This document shows, one piece after another, positions 16,433 through 25,043 of a DNA stretch of 64,000 nucleotides. The notes below the pieces were generated by a model. That model searched no databases. It saw only the letters and a program-made list of their open reading frames with translations, and was not told the DNA's origin. Origin of the DNA: JAICMB01 sp035295125. GTDB lineage: Bacteria; Acidobacteriota; Terriglobia; Bryobacterales; Bryobacteraceae. The stretch spans positions 1 to 64,000 of the forward strand of contig DATGJP010000012.1 in assembly GCA_035295125.1 (NCBI GenBank), read 5' to 3'. Within the stretch, counting starts at the first letter, position 1. Each line of letters begins with the position of its first letter. Both the position numbers and the translations under genes were made by a program.

Positions 16433-17986
16433 ATGAACTTCGCAAACACTGAACGCCGGGGTCCCGAAATTAACCCATGGCTGGTCGCAATGTCCGTGAT
16501 GCTGGCGACCTTCATGGAAGTGCTCGACACCAGCGTCGCGAACGTCGCGCTCCCTCACATTGCCGGAAGCCTGTCGGCCAGCGTTGACGAGAGCACGTGG
16601 GTGCTGACGTCCTACCTGGTGGCGAACGCCATCGTGCTCCCGCTCAGCGGGTGGTTTTCGTCCCTGTTCGGGCGGAAGCGCTTCTACCTGGTGTGCGTGC
16701 TGCTTTTCACCGCCAGCTCGTTCGCTTGCGGGTTTGCGCCGTCCCTCGGCATGCTGATTCTGTTCCGGACGCTCCAGGGTCTCGGCGGAGGATCGATGCA
16801 GCCGATTGCGCAAGCCATTCTGGTGGAGAGCTTTCCGAAATCGAAACAGGGCATGGCGATGGCGGTTTATGGCATGGGGGTCATCTTTGCTCCCGTGATC
16901 GGCCCGACGCTGGGGGGCTGGATCACCGACAACTACACCTGGCGCTGGATCTTCCTCATTAACATCCCGATCGGCGCCCTCGCGTTCCTGATGGCCCAAT
17001 TTTTCGTTTTCGACCCGCCATACCTTAAAAGACGCGACACCAGGAACGGTATCAAGCTCGACTACATCGGACTCGGCTTGATCACGACCGGCCTGGCGTT
17101 CCTCGAAGTGATGCTCGACGAGGGGCAGCGGCGCGACTGGTTCGGCTCCAGCCTGATCTCATGGTCTGCCGTGCTGGCGGTCGCTTGTCTGGCGATCGCG
17201 GTGATTTGGGAGTTGCGCCAGAAAGACCCCATCGTCCAATTGCGAATGCTCAAAAACCGGAATTTCGCCCTGGCGACAGCCATGATGTACCTGTTGGGCT
17301 TCGTTCTGTATGGCAGCACGATGCTGATGCCGGTTTTCCTGCAAACATTGCTCGGATATACGGCGTTGCTCAGCGGCCTGGTGCTTTCCCCCGGCGGACT
17401 GCTGGTGCTGGTGGCTTTGCCCATGGTTGGCTACATGATGAACAAGACACAGCCTCGGTTTCTGATCGTCTTTGGTCTGAGCATATCGGCCCTGGCGCTT
17501 TATCGCATGACGCAATTTAATCTGACCCTCGATTTCCGTACCGCCATGCTGAGCCGCTGCCTGCAAATGCTCGGAACCGGGTTTCTGTTCGTACCCATCA
17601 ACGCCTCGGCTTTCATGTTCATCGCAAAGCAACAGGTGAACTCCGGCACCGGCCTGATCAACCTGGCGCGCAACATTGGCGGCAGCGCGGGGATTGCCAC
17701 CGCGACGACCATGCTGGCGCGAAGGCAGCAATTCCATCAACAGATTCTGGTGAGCCATCTGACGCCCCTCGATTCCGCATACCAGAGCATTTCATCCGGG
17801 CTGACGCAGGCGCTGGCGTCGCAGGGCGCCAGTGCCGCCGATGCCGCTCAGCAGTCGCAGGCGATGTTGTACGGAATGGTGCAGCAGCACTCGGCGATGC
17901 TGGCTTTCATTGATGATTTCTGGTTTATGTCGCTGGTGTGCCTGGCCATGATCCCCCTTGCTCTGACTTTACGGCGGCCGCGGTAA
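16433..17986 (+). CDS. EmrB-type MFS efflux transporter (DHA2)
   Basis: 517 residues with 14 predicted helices, the DHA2 arrangement. The family signature is VFDTSVANVALP-like: MEVLDTSVANVALPHIAGSL in helix 1, WVLTSYLVANAIVLPLSGW in helix 2, GRKRFYLVCV in the A-like loop, and motif C GVIFAPVIGPTLGGWITDNY in helix 5. It starts at the base after the adaptor stop, so it is translated from the same message. Together they export toxic compounds across both membranes. No local regulator gene was seen. Confidence 0.92.
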   Translation: MNFANTERRGPEINPWLVAMSVMLATFMEVLDTSVANVALPHIAGSLSASVDESTWVLTSYLVANAIVLPLSGWFSSLFGRKRFYLVCVLLFTASSFACGFAPSLGMLILFRTLQGLGGGSMQPIAQAILVESFPKSKQGMAMAVYGMGVIFAPVIGPTLGGWITDNYTWRWIFLINIPIGALAFLMAQFFVFDPPYLKRRDTRNGIKLDYIGLGLITTGLAFLEVMLDEGQRRDWFGSSLISWSAVLAVACLAIAVIWELRQKDPIVQLRMLKNRNFALATAMMYLLGFVLYGSTMLMPVFLQTLLGYTALLSGLVLSPGGLLVLVALPMVGYMMNKTQPRFLIVFGLSISALALYRMTQFNLTLDFRTAMLSRCLQMLGTGFLFVPINASAFMFIAKQQVNSGTGLINLARNIGGSAGIATATTMLARRQQFHQQILVSHLTPLDSAYQSISSGLTQALASQGASAADAAQQSQAMLYGMVQQHSAMLAFIDDFWFMSLVCLAMIPLALTLRRPR

Positions 17987-18009
17987 AGAACGCGATATCC
18001 TGGGAATTC

Positions 18010-19656
18010 GTGCGTTTCCTTCCATTTGTTCTTATCGCGGCGCTACCCTTGTGCGCTCAGAAGCTGCCGCAGATCCTCTCGGAGGAACTCCAGCGCAATT
18101 TCACGATTCTCAAGGAGAAGGCCGACCCCGCGCCTTACTTCATGGCTTACGAGGTCACTGACAGCCAGTCCGACACGCTCTCGGCCAGCCTGGGTTCGCT
18201 GGTGTCGCACAGCAAGGGGCAGCGGCGGCTGCTCGACATTACGGTGCGAGTGGGCAGTCCGAAGCTGGACAACTACCACATGGTCAAAGGCGAGCGGCCG
18301 CGCTTCACACCAGGCGCCGACCTGCCGCTCGAGGACGCGCCGAATGCGATTCGACGACGCGTGTGGCTGGAAACCGATCGCACGTATCGCCTGGCGTCGC
18401 GGCGGTTAATAGAGATTAAATCCGACACGCAGACCAAGATTGCCGCTCAAGACCAATCCGACGACTTCTCGTCGGCTAAGCCGGCGGTTTCCGAGCATGT
18501 ATCGCCCGATCTGCACTTCTCCGAAGACGACTGGGCTCCGCGGCTGCGTCACTGGTCGTCGGAACTCGCCATGTTCGATGGCGTGCTTTCCTCGAACGTG
18601 TCGCTCGCTGTCGATCGTGAGACGCGGTACCTGGTGAACACGGAGGGCGCCAGAATCGAGCACGGCCGTCTCTATGTAACCCTGACGATTTCAGCCCGGG
18701 CGAAAGCTGCCGACGGCATGGATCTCGTCACGTACCAGGATTTCCAGGCGGCAGATCCGTCGCACTTGCCGAAACCGGAGGAAGTCGACGCCGCCGTGCA
18801 AAAAGTCGGCAAGAACCTGGCCGGTTTGCTGCAGGCTCCGACCGTCGAGCCGTACATCGGGCCGGCAATCCTCTCGGGTAGCGCGGCGGGCGTTTTCTTT
18901 CATGAGATTTTCGGGCATCGCATCGAAGGTCACCGGCAACGCGACGAATCCGAGGGCCAGACCTTCACGAAGAGTGTCGACAAGCAGGTGCTGCCCGATT
19001 TTCTGTCGGTTGTTTCGGACGCCACTCGCACTACCGTAGGCAACGTCGATCTCAATGGTTTTTATACGTATGACGACGAAGGCGTCCAGGCGAAGCCGGT
19101 CACCCTGGTGGAGAACGGGATCCTGAAGACCTTTCTGATGTCGCGCACGCCGATCCAGGGTTTCGCCGAATCGAACGGGCATGGCCGCCGGCAGCCCGGA
19201 TTTGAGATCGTGTCGCGTCAATCGAACCTGATCGTCGAATCGAAGAAGCAGGTTTCGAACGCGCAGCTTCGTCAGATGCTGATTGATGAGGTCAAGAAAG
19301 CCAACAAACCCTACGGGCTTTACTTCGAGCAGGTGACGGGCGGATTCACCACAACGGCGCGGCGCGGCTTGCAGGCGTTTACGGTGATGCCGCTCATCGT
19401 CTATCGCGTTTATGCGGACGGCCGTCCTGATGAGCTCGTACGCGGCGTGGATATCGTCGGAACACCGCTCGCGAGTTTTGCCAAAATCGTGGCGACATCG
19501 GATAAGCCCGAGGTGTTCAACGGATACTGCGGCGCCGAGTCGGGCAGTGTGCCGGTTTCGGCCGTGTCGCCCGCCCTGCTGGTCTCGGAAATAGAAATTC
19601 AGAAGAAGGATCACGGCCAGGATCGCCCGCCGCTCTTAGGACCGCCCACTCAATGA
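18010..19656 (+). CDS. Exported TldD-like metalloprotease subunit
   Basis: 548 residues from the GTG at 18010. The N-terminus is a Sec signal (RFLPFVLIAALPLCAQ). Canonical TldD is cytosolic and forms a heterodimeric protease with TldE/PmbA. The zinc motif HExxxH is intact as HEIFGH within GVFFHEIFGHRIEGHR (about residue 300). Further TldD landmarks are GNVDLNGFYTYDDEGVQA, the ESNGHGRRQ turn, and YFEQVTGGFTTTARRG. The next gene overlaps by 4 nt and lacks the zinc motif, giving the expected active/inactive pair. TATCCT ends 8 nt before the GTG. A frame extension to 17938 overlaps the upstream MFS gene and is unlikely. Confidence 0.85.
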   Translation: MRFLPFVLIAALPLCAQKLPQILSEELQRNFTILKEKADPAPYFMAYEVTDSQSDTLSASLGSLVSHSKGQRRLLDITVRVGSPKLDNYHMVKGERPRFTPGADLPLEDAPNAIRRRVWLETDRTYRLASRRLIEIKSDTQTKIAAQDQSDDFSSAKPAVSEHVSPDLHFSEDDWAPRLRHWSSELAMFDGVLSSNVSLAVDRETRYLVNTEGARIEHGRLYVTLTISARAKAADGMDLVTYQDFQAADPSHLPKPEEVDAAVQKVGKNLAGLLQAPTVEPYIGPAILSGSAAGVFFHEIFGHRIEGHRQRDESEGQTFTKSVDKQVLPDFLSVVSDATRTTVGNVDLNGFYTYDDEGVQAKPVTLVENGILKTFLMSRTPIQGFAESNGHGRRQPGFEIVSRQSNLIVESKKQVSNAQLRQMLIDEVKKANKPYGLYFEQVTGGFTTTARRGLQAFTVMPLIVYRVYADGRPDELVRGVDIVGTPLASFAKIVATSDKPEVFNGYCGAESGSVPVSAVSPALLVSEIEIQKKDHGQDRPPLLGPPTQ

Positions 19657-21407
19657 GAATTCTCACCGTGTTGCTTGTCAGCCTCGCCGCCGCGGCGCAG
19701 GCGCTGAAACCCGCGGACGATGCCATCCTGAAGTCCATCTCGGCGGAGCTGGAGCGTTCCAAGTCCATCAACATTGCGGGCCTCGAAAAGCCTTATTTCA
19801 TCGAGTACTCGGTCGAAGACGATGACCTCATGAGCATTGGTGCGTCCATGGGCGCGCTGACAGCGTCCACGCATTCGCCTCTGCGCATTCAGGACGTACG
19901 TATCCGTGTGGGCGACTACGGGTTCGACAATACCAATTACGTCTTTTCGGATTACTACCGCGGGGCGCGCTACGACAGCGATCAACTGCCGCTGGAGAAC
20001 AACATCCTGGGGCTGCGCCATGTGCTTTGGCTGGCTACCGACCGCGCGTACAAGACCTCCATTGAGGCGATTGCGCGAAAGCGTTCGGCGCTGAAGAATG
20101 TGAGCCTGCCGGATCAGCTTGCCGATTACGCCAAGGCCTCCCCTGTTCAGGCCCTGCTCAACGTCAACCGCAAACCGGTTGACGAGGGTGCATGGAAGGC
20201 GCGGACCGTGAAGCTGTCGGGACTCTTCAACGCCTACCCCGACGTTCTGATGTCGAATGTCGAGTTCCAATCGGCACTCTCCACCAGTTATCTGCTCACT
20301 TCGGAGGGCACGGTTCTGCGGCGGCCCGACGACGTTGCGATGGTGCGCGCGCGCGCCTACGGTCAGGCATCGGATGGCATGCAGTTGCATGATGCCGAAG
20401 TGGTGCTGGCGGAGGACTCTAGCGGCTTGCCCTCGGAAGCCGAACTGCAGCGCATTGTTTCGGACCTCGCGCGCAACATGAGCGGCTTAGTCCGCGCTCC
20501 GCGTGGCGATTCCTACGTCGGCCCGGTACTGTTTGAGCCGCGAGCAGCCGCGCAGCTTTTCGGTCAGCTCCTGGGCGACAATCTCAAGCTCTCGCGGAAG
20601 CCCGTGCCGGAGCCGGGCCGCAATGCTCCTCATCTCCCGAGCGAGCTCGAAACACGCGTGGGAGCGCGAATCCTGCCCACCTGGATGGACGTTGTGGACG
20701 ATCCCACGCAGACGGATTTCCATGGCCAGCGGCTTCTCGGCGCGTACGCGTACGATCTCGAAGGCGTCGCGCCGAAGCCGTTGCCGCTGGTCGAGAAGGG
20801 CATCCTCCGGAATTTCCTGACCACGCGCACCCCGGCGCTCAAAGGCTTTGAGACTTCGAACGGGCACGCGCGCATGCCGGGTTCCTACGGCGCGCGAGGG
20901 TCGGGTTTCGGAAACCTGTTCGTGCGCGCTTCCGAGACGGTGCCGTTTGCCGATTTGAAGAACCGGCTGATCGACATGTGCAAGCAGCAGAACAAGCCCT
21001 ACGGCATTCTGGTGCGAAAACTCGACTGGCCTTCGTCGGCGTCGTTTGACGAACTGCGGCGGGAACTGTCCGGCATGGCGCAATCCGGCGGCGGCTCGCG
21101 TCCCGTGAGCATGCCGCTGCTGGTCTACCGGATCTACCCCGACGGCCGCGAGGAGTTGATTCGCGGCGTGAGGTTCCGTGGCCTGTCGACGCGGTCGTTG
21201 AAGGAAATCGCTGCGGCCTCGGACCAGCCCTACGTGCTCAACGTACTCGACTCGCCGGCGACTTTCGCCCTGATGGGCGCGTCGAACTTCGTCACCAGCG
21301 CGACCGTGATCGCTCCTGGCCTCTTGTTTGAAGAGCTGGAACTGGAGACGATTAAGGATGAGATGCCGAAGCCGCCCATTGTGCCGCCTCCGGCGATCAC
21401 TGAGTAG
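19653..21407 (+). CDS. Exported TldE/PmbA-like partner subunit
   Basis: 584 residues with a Sec signal (RILTVLLVSLAAAAQA). It is homologous along its length to the preceding TldD-like protein: DVVDDPTQTDFHGQRLLGAYAYDLEG matches the TldD landmark, as does SNGHARMPGSYG. The zinc-motif position reads PRAAAQLFGQLLGDN with no HExxxH, so it is catalytically dead like TldE. ATGA overlap with the upstream gene gives coupled, probably equimolar synthesis. Both subunits carry signals, so the complex should work in the periplasm, unlike E. coli TldD/E. Confidence 0.85.
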   Translation: MRILTVLLVSLAAAAQALKPADDAILKSISAELERSKSINIAGLEKPYFIEYSVEDDDLMSIGASMGALTASTHSPLRIQDVRIRVGDYGFDNTNYVFSDYYRGARYDSDQLPLENNILGLRHVLWLATDRAYKTSIEAIARKRSALKNVSLPDQLADYAKASPVQALLNVNRKPVDEGAWKARTVKLSGLFNAYPDVLMSNVEFQSALSTSYLLTSEGTVLRRPDDVAMVRARAYGQASDGMQLHDAEVVLAEDSSGLPSEAELQRIVSDLARNMSGLVRAPRGDSYVGPVLFEPRAAAQLFGQLLGDNLKLSRKPVPEPGRNAPHLPSELETRVGARILPTWMDVVDDPTQTDFHGQRLLGAYAYDLEGVAPKPLPLVEKGILRNFLTTRTPALKGFETSNGHARMPGSYGARGSGFGNLFVRASETVPFADLKNRLIDMCKQQNKPYGILVRKLDWPSSASFDELRRELSGMAQSGGGSRPVSMPLLVYRIYPDGREELIRGVRFRGLSTRSLKEIAAASDQPYVLNVLDSPATFALMGASNFVTSATVIAPGLLFEELELETIKDEMPKPPIVPPPAITE

Positions 21408-21410
21408 TCG

Positions 21411-23762
21411 ATGGGAATCCTCAGCCGGTCCATTCTCCGACAGGTCATCACGAGTTCGTTTCTCGGCACGGTTCTCTTCACGTTTGTCATTTTCCTGGAG
21501 AGCGTAGGCAAGCTGTTCGAGACGCTGGTGCGGACATCCGCGCCGCCCTCCACATTTCTGCACATCTTTGCCCTGGCGATTCCAGCCACGCTCTCCTACA
21601 CGGTTCCGCTTGGCGTGCTCATGGGTGTTCTGATCACGTTAAACCGCATGTCGGCCGACGGCGAGATCACGGGGATGCGGGCGGCGGGCGTCTCCAGCCG
21701 CAAAGTGGTTACGCCGATCCTGGTGTTCGCCACGTTCGCCATGCTCGTGAATGCGACTGCAACGCTGTGGCTTACGCCCGATTCGATCTGGAAGACCTAC
21801 CAGATCATCAACAAGCTTCTCGCCGCCGAGTTGACCGCCGAGGTGCAGCCGCGGGTCTTCAACGAGCAGTTTCCGAACAAAGTGATTTACGTGGAAGACG
21901 TCATTACGGGCCCGATGACCACCTGGCACAATGTCTTCCTCGCCGACACCACACCTCCTGAGGAACGCGCCAATAAGGGACACGAGCACAGTCCGGAACC
22001 AGTGATTACTGTAGCCTCGCGAGCCGTGGCTGTTCCGGACGTACCCCGCAACCAGATCCAGCTTTCCATGATCAACAGCAGCACGTTCGAGGTGGGCAAG
22101 GATATCACTGAGTATTACAAGACGTCCGCGCCCAAGAGCGAACGGGTGTTACAGGCGAGCCGGCCCGATGAAAGGCACGCCAAGGAGTACACGGAACTGG
22201 ATACCGTGCCGTTGTACCGCATCGCCTATCACGATAAGACCCTGACGCCCGATAAGATCATCGAAGCGCGGTTGCAACTGGCGCATCGTTTTGCACTCCC
22301 GCCGGCCTGCATTCTGCTCGCCTTGATCGGTATTCCACTAGGCGTGTCGACCAGGAAGGGCGGTCGGTCGACGGCATTCGTGCTGACAGCGGCGCTCGCA
22401 TTCCTCTATTGGATGGGACTGATCGCCATGGACGGGTTGGCGAAACAACGCAAGCTTCCCGTGGAGATTGCGGCCTGGGTGCCGAACCTGATTTTTGCGG
22501 TGATCGGCATTGCGATGCTGATCCGGCTCGAACGGCCGGGTCACGTGGATGTTGTGGGCACGGTGCGGGGCTGGTTCGAAGTGGTTTTCAGCCGTTTTCG
22601 CCGCCGGCTCCCCGCAGCGGCGGCGGCCGTTCGCCGCGGAGGCCCGCTAGGGCGGTTCCCGCTGCTGGCGCAAATCGTCGATCGCTACGTGCTCGGCGGC
22701 TTCCTCTTTTACTTTGTCCTCCTGTTGGCCAGCCTGGTGTTGACGTATCACATCTACACATTTTTCGAGCTGCTTAGCGACATCGTGCGCAACAACATCG
22801 CGATGAGCGAAGTAGTGGAGTATCTGTTCTTCCTCACGCCGAAGCTGATTTACGACATGACCCCGATCGGCGTGCTGGTCGGCGTGCTGATCACTTTCGG
22901 CATCCTGACCAAGCACAACGAGATTACGGCGTTCAAGGCGAGTGGCGTGAGCCAGTTTCGGCTGGCGATTCCGGTGGTGATGGCGGCGGGCGTTTTCAGC
23001 GTCGGCTTGTTTGGATTTGACCAAACCTACCTGCCGAAGGCCAATCGCATCCAGGACGCGCTGCGCAACCACATCAAGGGCAAAGCGCCGCAGACCTACG
23101 CCGACCCCAAGCGCAAGTGGATCATGGGCCAGAATTCCTCGCGCATTTATTACTACCGGTACCTGGACCCTTTTTCGAAAGTGATGGCGGATGTCAGCGT
23201 GTATGAACTGGATCCGACGACTTACAACATCACTCGCCATATCTCCGCCGAACGGGCGAAATGGGAGCCGCGCCTGCAGGCCTGGGTTTTCGAAAATGGC
23301 TGGAGCCGGAGGTGGGACGGCACGAAGGAAGTCATCGACAATTACCAGGGGCAGGCGAAGACGTTTCCCGAGTTGACCGAAGGGCCGGAGTGGTTCCTGC
23401 GTGAAGTGGTCCAGGAACAGCAGATGAATGTGCAGCAGCTTCGGGAGTACATCCACAACCTGCAGGTCAGCGGTTTCGACACCATCTCGCTGCAAGTGCA
23501 GTTTTATCGCAAGTTCTCGGTGCCGCTGTTTGCCTTGATCATGGCGGTGATCTCGATTCCTTTCGCGTTTCTGGCGGGCAATCGGGGCGCGATGGCTGGC
23601 GTCGGCATCAGCCTGGGGATCGCGATCGCGTACGAGGCCATGAGTCACGTGTCGGAGCAACTTGGTGACGTGGCGCTGCTGCCGACGGTCGCCGCGGCGT
23701 GGGCTCCGGACGCGGTATTCTTCCTCGCCGGCTTCTATTTCTTCTCCCGGATGCGCACGTGA
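21411..23762 (+). CDS. Fused LptF-LptG lipopolysaccharide export permease
   Basis: 783 residues combining two YjgP/YjgQ-family permeases. The N-terminal half (1-375) begins LSRSILRQVITSSFLGTVLFTF and shows LSYTVPLGVLMGVLITLNRMSADGEITGMRAAG. A linker of about 50 basic/Ala-rich residues follows (RGWFEVVFSRFRRRLPAAAAAVRR). The C-terminal half (about 425-783) begins IVDRYVLGGFLFYFVLLL and repeats the motif as DMTPIGVLVGVLITFGILTKHNEITAFKASGVS. Each half has the central periplasmic jellyroll region. In most bacteria these are two genes forming the LptB2FG extractor. LptB, LptC and LptA are not in the window. Confidence 0.92.
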   Translation: MGILSRSILRQVITSSFLGTVLFTFVIFLESVGKLFETLVRTSAPPSTFLHIFALAIPATLSYTVPLGVLMGVLITLNRMSADGEITGMRAAGVSSRKVVTPILVFATFAMLVNATATLWLTPDSIWKTYQIINKLLAAELTAEVQPRVFNEQFPNKVIYVEDVITGPMTTWHNVFLADTTPPEERANKGHEHSPEPVITVASRAVAVPDVPRNQIQLSMINSSTFEVGKDITEYYKTSAPKSERVLQASRPDERHAKEYTELDTVPLYRIAYHDKTLTPDKIIEARLQLAHRFALPPACILLALIGIPLGVSTRKGGRSTAFVLTAALAFLYWMGLIAMDGLAKQRKLPVEIAAWVPNLIFAVIGIAMLIRLERPGHVDVVGTVRGWFEVVFSRFRRRLPAAAAAVRRGGPLGRFPLLAQIVDRYVLGGFLFYFVLLLASLVLTYHIYTFFELLSDIVRNNIAMSEVVEYLFFLTPKLIYDMTPIGVLVGVLITFGILTKHNEITAFKASGVSQFRLAIPVVMAAGVFSVGLFGFDQTYLPKANRIQDALRNHIKGKAPQTYADPKRKWIMGQNSSRIYYYRYLDPFSKVMADVSVYELDPTTYNITRHISAERAKWEPRLQAWVFENGWSRRWDGTKEVIDNYQGQAKTFPELTEGPEWFLREVVQEQQMNVQQLREYIHNLQVSGFDTISLQVQFYRKFSVPLFALIMAVISIPFAFLAGNRGAMAGVGISLGIAIAYEAMSHVSEQLGDVALLPTVAAAWAPDAVFFLAGFYFFSRMRT

Positions 23763-23798
23763 GCGAAATGCGGCTCATGTTACCCTAAAGCCGTCCAC

Positions 23799-23871
23799 GG
23801 GCCGGTAGCTCAGTTGGTAGAGCATCGCACTTTTAATGCGGTGGTCGCGGGTTCGAGCCCCGCCCGGCTCA
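23799..23871 (+). tRNA. tRNA-Lys (anticodon TTT)
   Basis: A full cloverleaf can be drawn: acceptor GGGCCGG/CCGGCTC with one G-T pair, D arm GCTC/GAGC, anticodon loop CTTTTAA with TTT at 23832-23834, T arm GCGGG-TTCGAGC-CCCGC, discriminator A at 23871. The 3' CCA is not encoded. A -10-like TACCCT lies at 23781-23786. Confidence 0.95.
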
Positions 23872-23950
23872 CATTTCCAAACCTAAGGCGCCGTCCAGGG
23901 CTCAATGCCTGCCCGACCCTGGCTCGCAACCTGTTGAGCCCATGAAGGTG

Positions 23951-23972
23951 GCGCCGGCGGTTTCGCCTGCGC
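23951..23972. repeat. GCAGGCG palindrome copy
   Basis: GCGCCGGCG-gttt-CGCCTGCGC is an imperfect inverted repeat preceded by GAAGGTG. Its reverse complement matches the 12.37-kb copy in core and flank (GCAGGCGAAACCG...GCGCCACCTTC). It lies between the tRNA and a converging gene. Confidence 0.5.
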
Positions 23973-24004
23973 ATGCCGCTCTCACAGACGTCTGCCACGG
24001 GCTG

Positions 24005-24865
24005 CTAAAACATGGTGAACGAACGTTGTTCACGAGCCTGGTTGTGCATTACATCAGGAAAGTCCACGGAGAACCCGACCTGGGCACCGATACGGGGGCT
24101 CGCGACATACTTGCCGCCAAGCATGCCGAAATCAAACGTCATACCGCGCCGGACCTGGTATTGGCCGCCGATCAGGACTTGGAGTTGAGTTCTACCCAGG
24201 TCTCCATTGTTTGTATATCCGCCGTAAACCTCCCCGCCAAGTGTCAGCCGAGCCGTGAAGTCGTGCAGGAGAGAGAACCCTCCTGTATAAACGTGGCCCC
24301 TCGCGGCTTGTATCCCCAACACGCCGGTACTGGTATTTCCCGCAAACAGATAACCGGCATTGCCATTCACCCTGCTCTTGTCTGAAAGAGATTTTTGCGC
24401 GATCAAATTGAGCCAGTAGTCGATTAGTCCGGAACCAAGTTGCCGGCTGGCGTCTCCGGTCGGAAACTCGACATAGAAGCTGGCGCCGAGAGCGGGAAGA
24501 CGGGAGTGGCCAGACTCCTTGTGGAACTCCCACTTGACTCCTAAATTGGTGTCTCCCCCGCCGGCCGCGTCGGGTTGTCCAACGACTCGGAAGATCGCAA
24601 GGTAGGGGACGTCCACATCCAGTTCCAGGTTGAACGGCAACCCATAGTTCAGTTTGTAGTTGGCAGTGTTTTGCCGAAGGTTCGGATATTGAAGCTGGAG
24701 AACGTCGAATTCATTGTAGAACTCAAAGTGCCATTTCCCAGGCTCAGTGACTGAGGGATCATCGGTGTAGAAAGGCAATTGTGCCACGAGCGGCTCCGCG
24801 GTCCATGACGCGAAGAACAGCAGGATAAGAAACCGCGCGAGGTGATGCATAGACGAGCTATCCAT
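24005..24865 (-). CDS. Outer-membrane beta-barrel protein (MetA-pathway porin type)
   Basis: 286 residues from the ATG at 24865. It has a Sec signal (HHLARFLILLFFASWTAEPLVAQ). The mature part consists of alternating amphipathic strands typical of the Phenol_MetA_deg/transporter family: GKWHFEFYNEFDVLQ, NLELDVDVPYLAIF, GGGDTNLGVKWEFHKE, PALGASFYVEFPTGDASRQLGSG, and a C-terminal aromatic end (DFGMLGGKYVASPRIGAQVGFSVDF). Such proteins are predicted outer-membrane channels for hydrophobic compounds, though most are untested. The start could also be Met at 24850. Confidence 0.7.
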   Translation of the reverse strand: MDSSSMHHLARFLILLFFASWTAEPLVAQLPFYTDDPSVTEPGKWHFEFYNEFDVLQLQYPNLRQNTANYKLNYGLPFNLELDVDVPYLAIFRVVGQPDAAGGGDTNLGVKWEFHKESGHSRLPALGASFYVEFPTGDASRQLGSGLIDYWLNLIAQKSLSDKSRVNGNAGYLFAGNTSTGVLGIQAARGHVYTGGFSLLHDFTARLTLGGEVYGGYTNNGDLGRTQLQVLIGGQYQVRRGMTFDFGMLGGKYVASPRIGAQVGFSVDFPDVMHNQAREQRSFTMF

Positions 24866-25043
24866 GATAGCCCAGGGGTTGGCAGTGACGACCGTTCGCA
24901 CCGATGGTTAGCGATCCCGCGACTCCATCGATTTAGCGTCACTCGACATATGTTACGCATAAGGGTGACAGCTCGCTTTATTCCCGAGAAACGTATTAGA
25001 TGACAGTCGGATTGTGCAAGGCGGCGGAGCGAGCTGGACACAC

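Noticed and set aside
15605..16999. Long minus-strand frame (464 codons)
   Set aside because: Antisense to the EmrA/EmrB-type genes, which have clear family motifs; the translation is His/Arg/Gln-rich noise.
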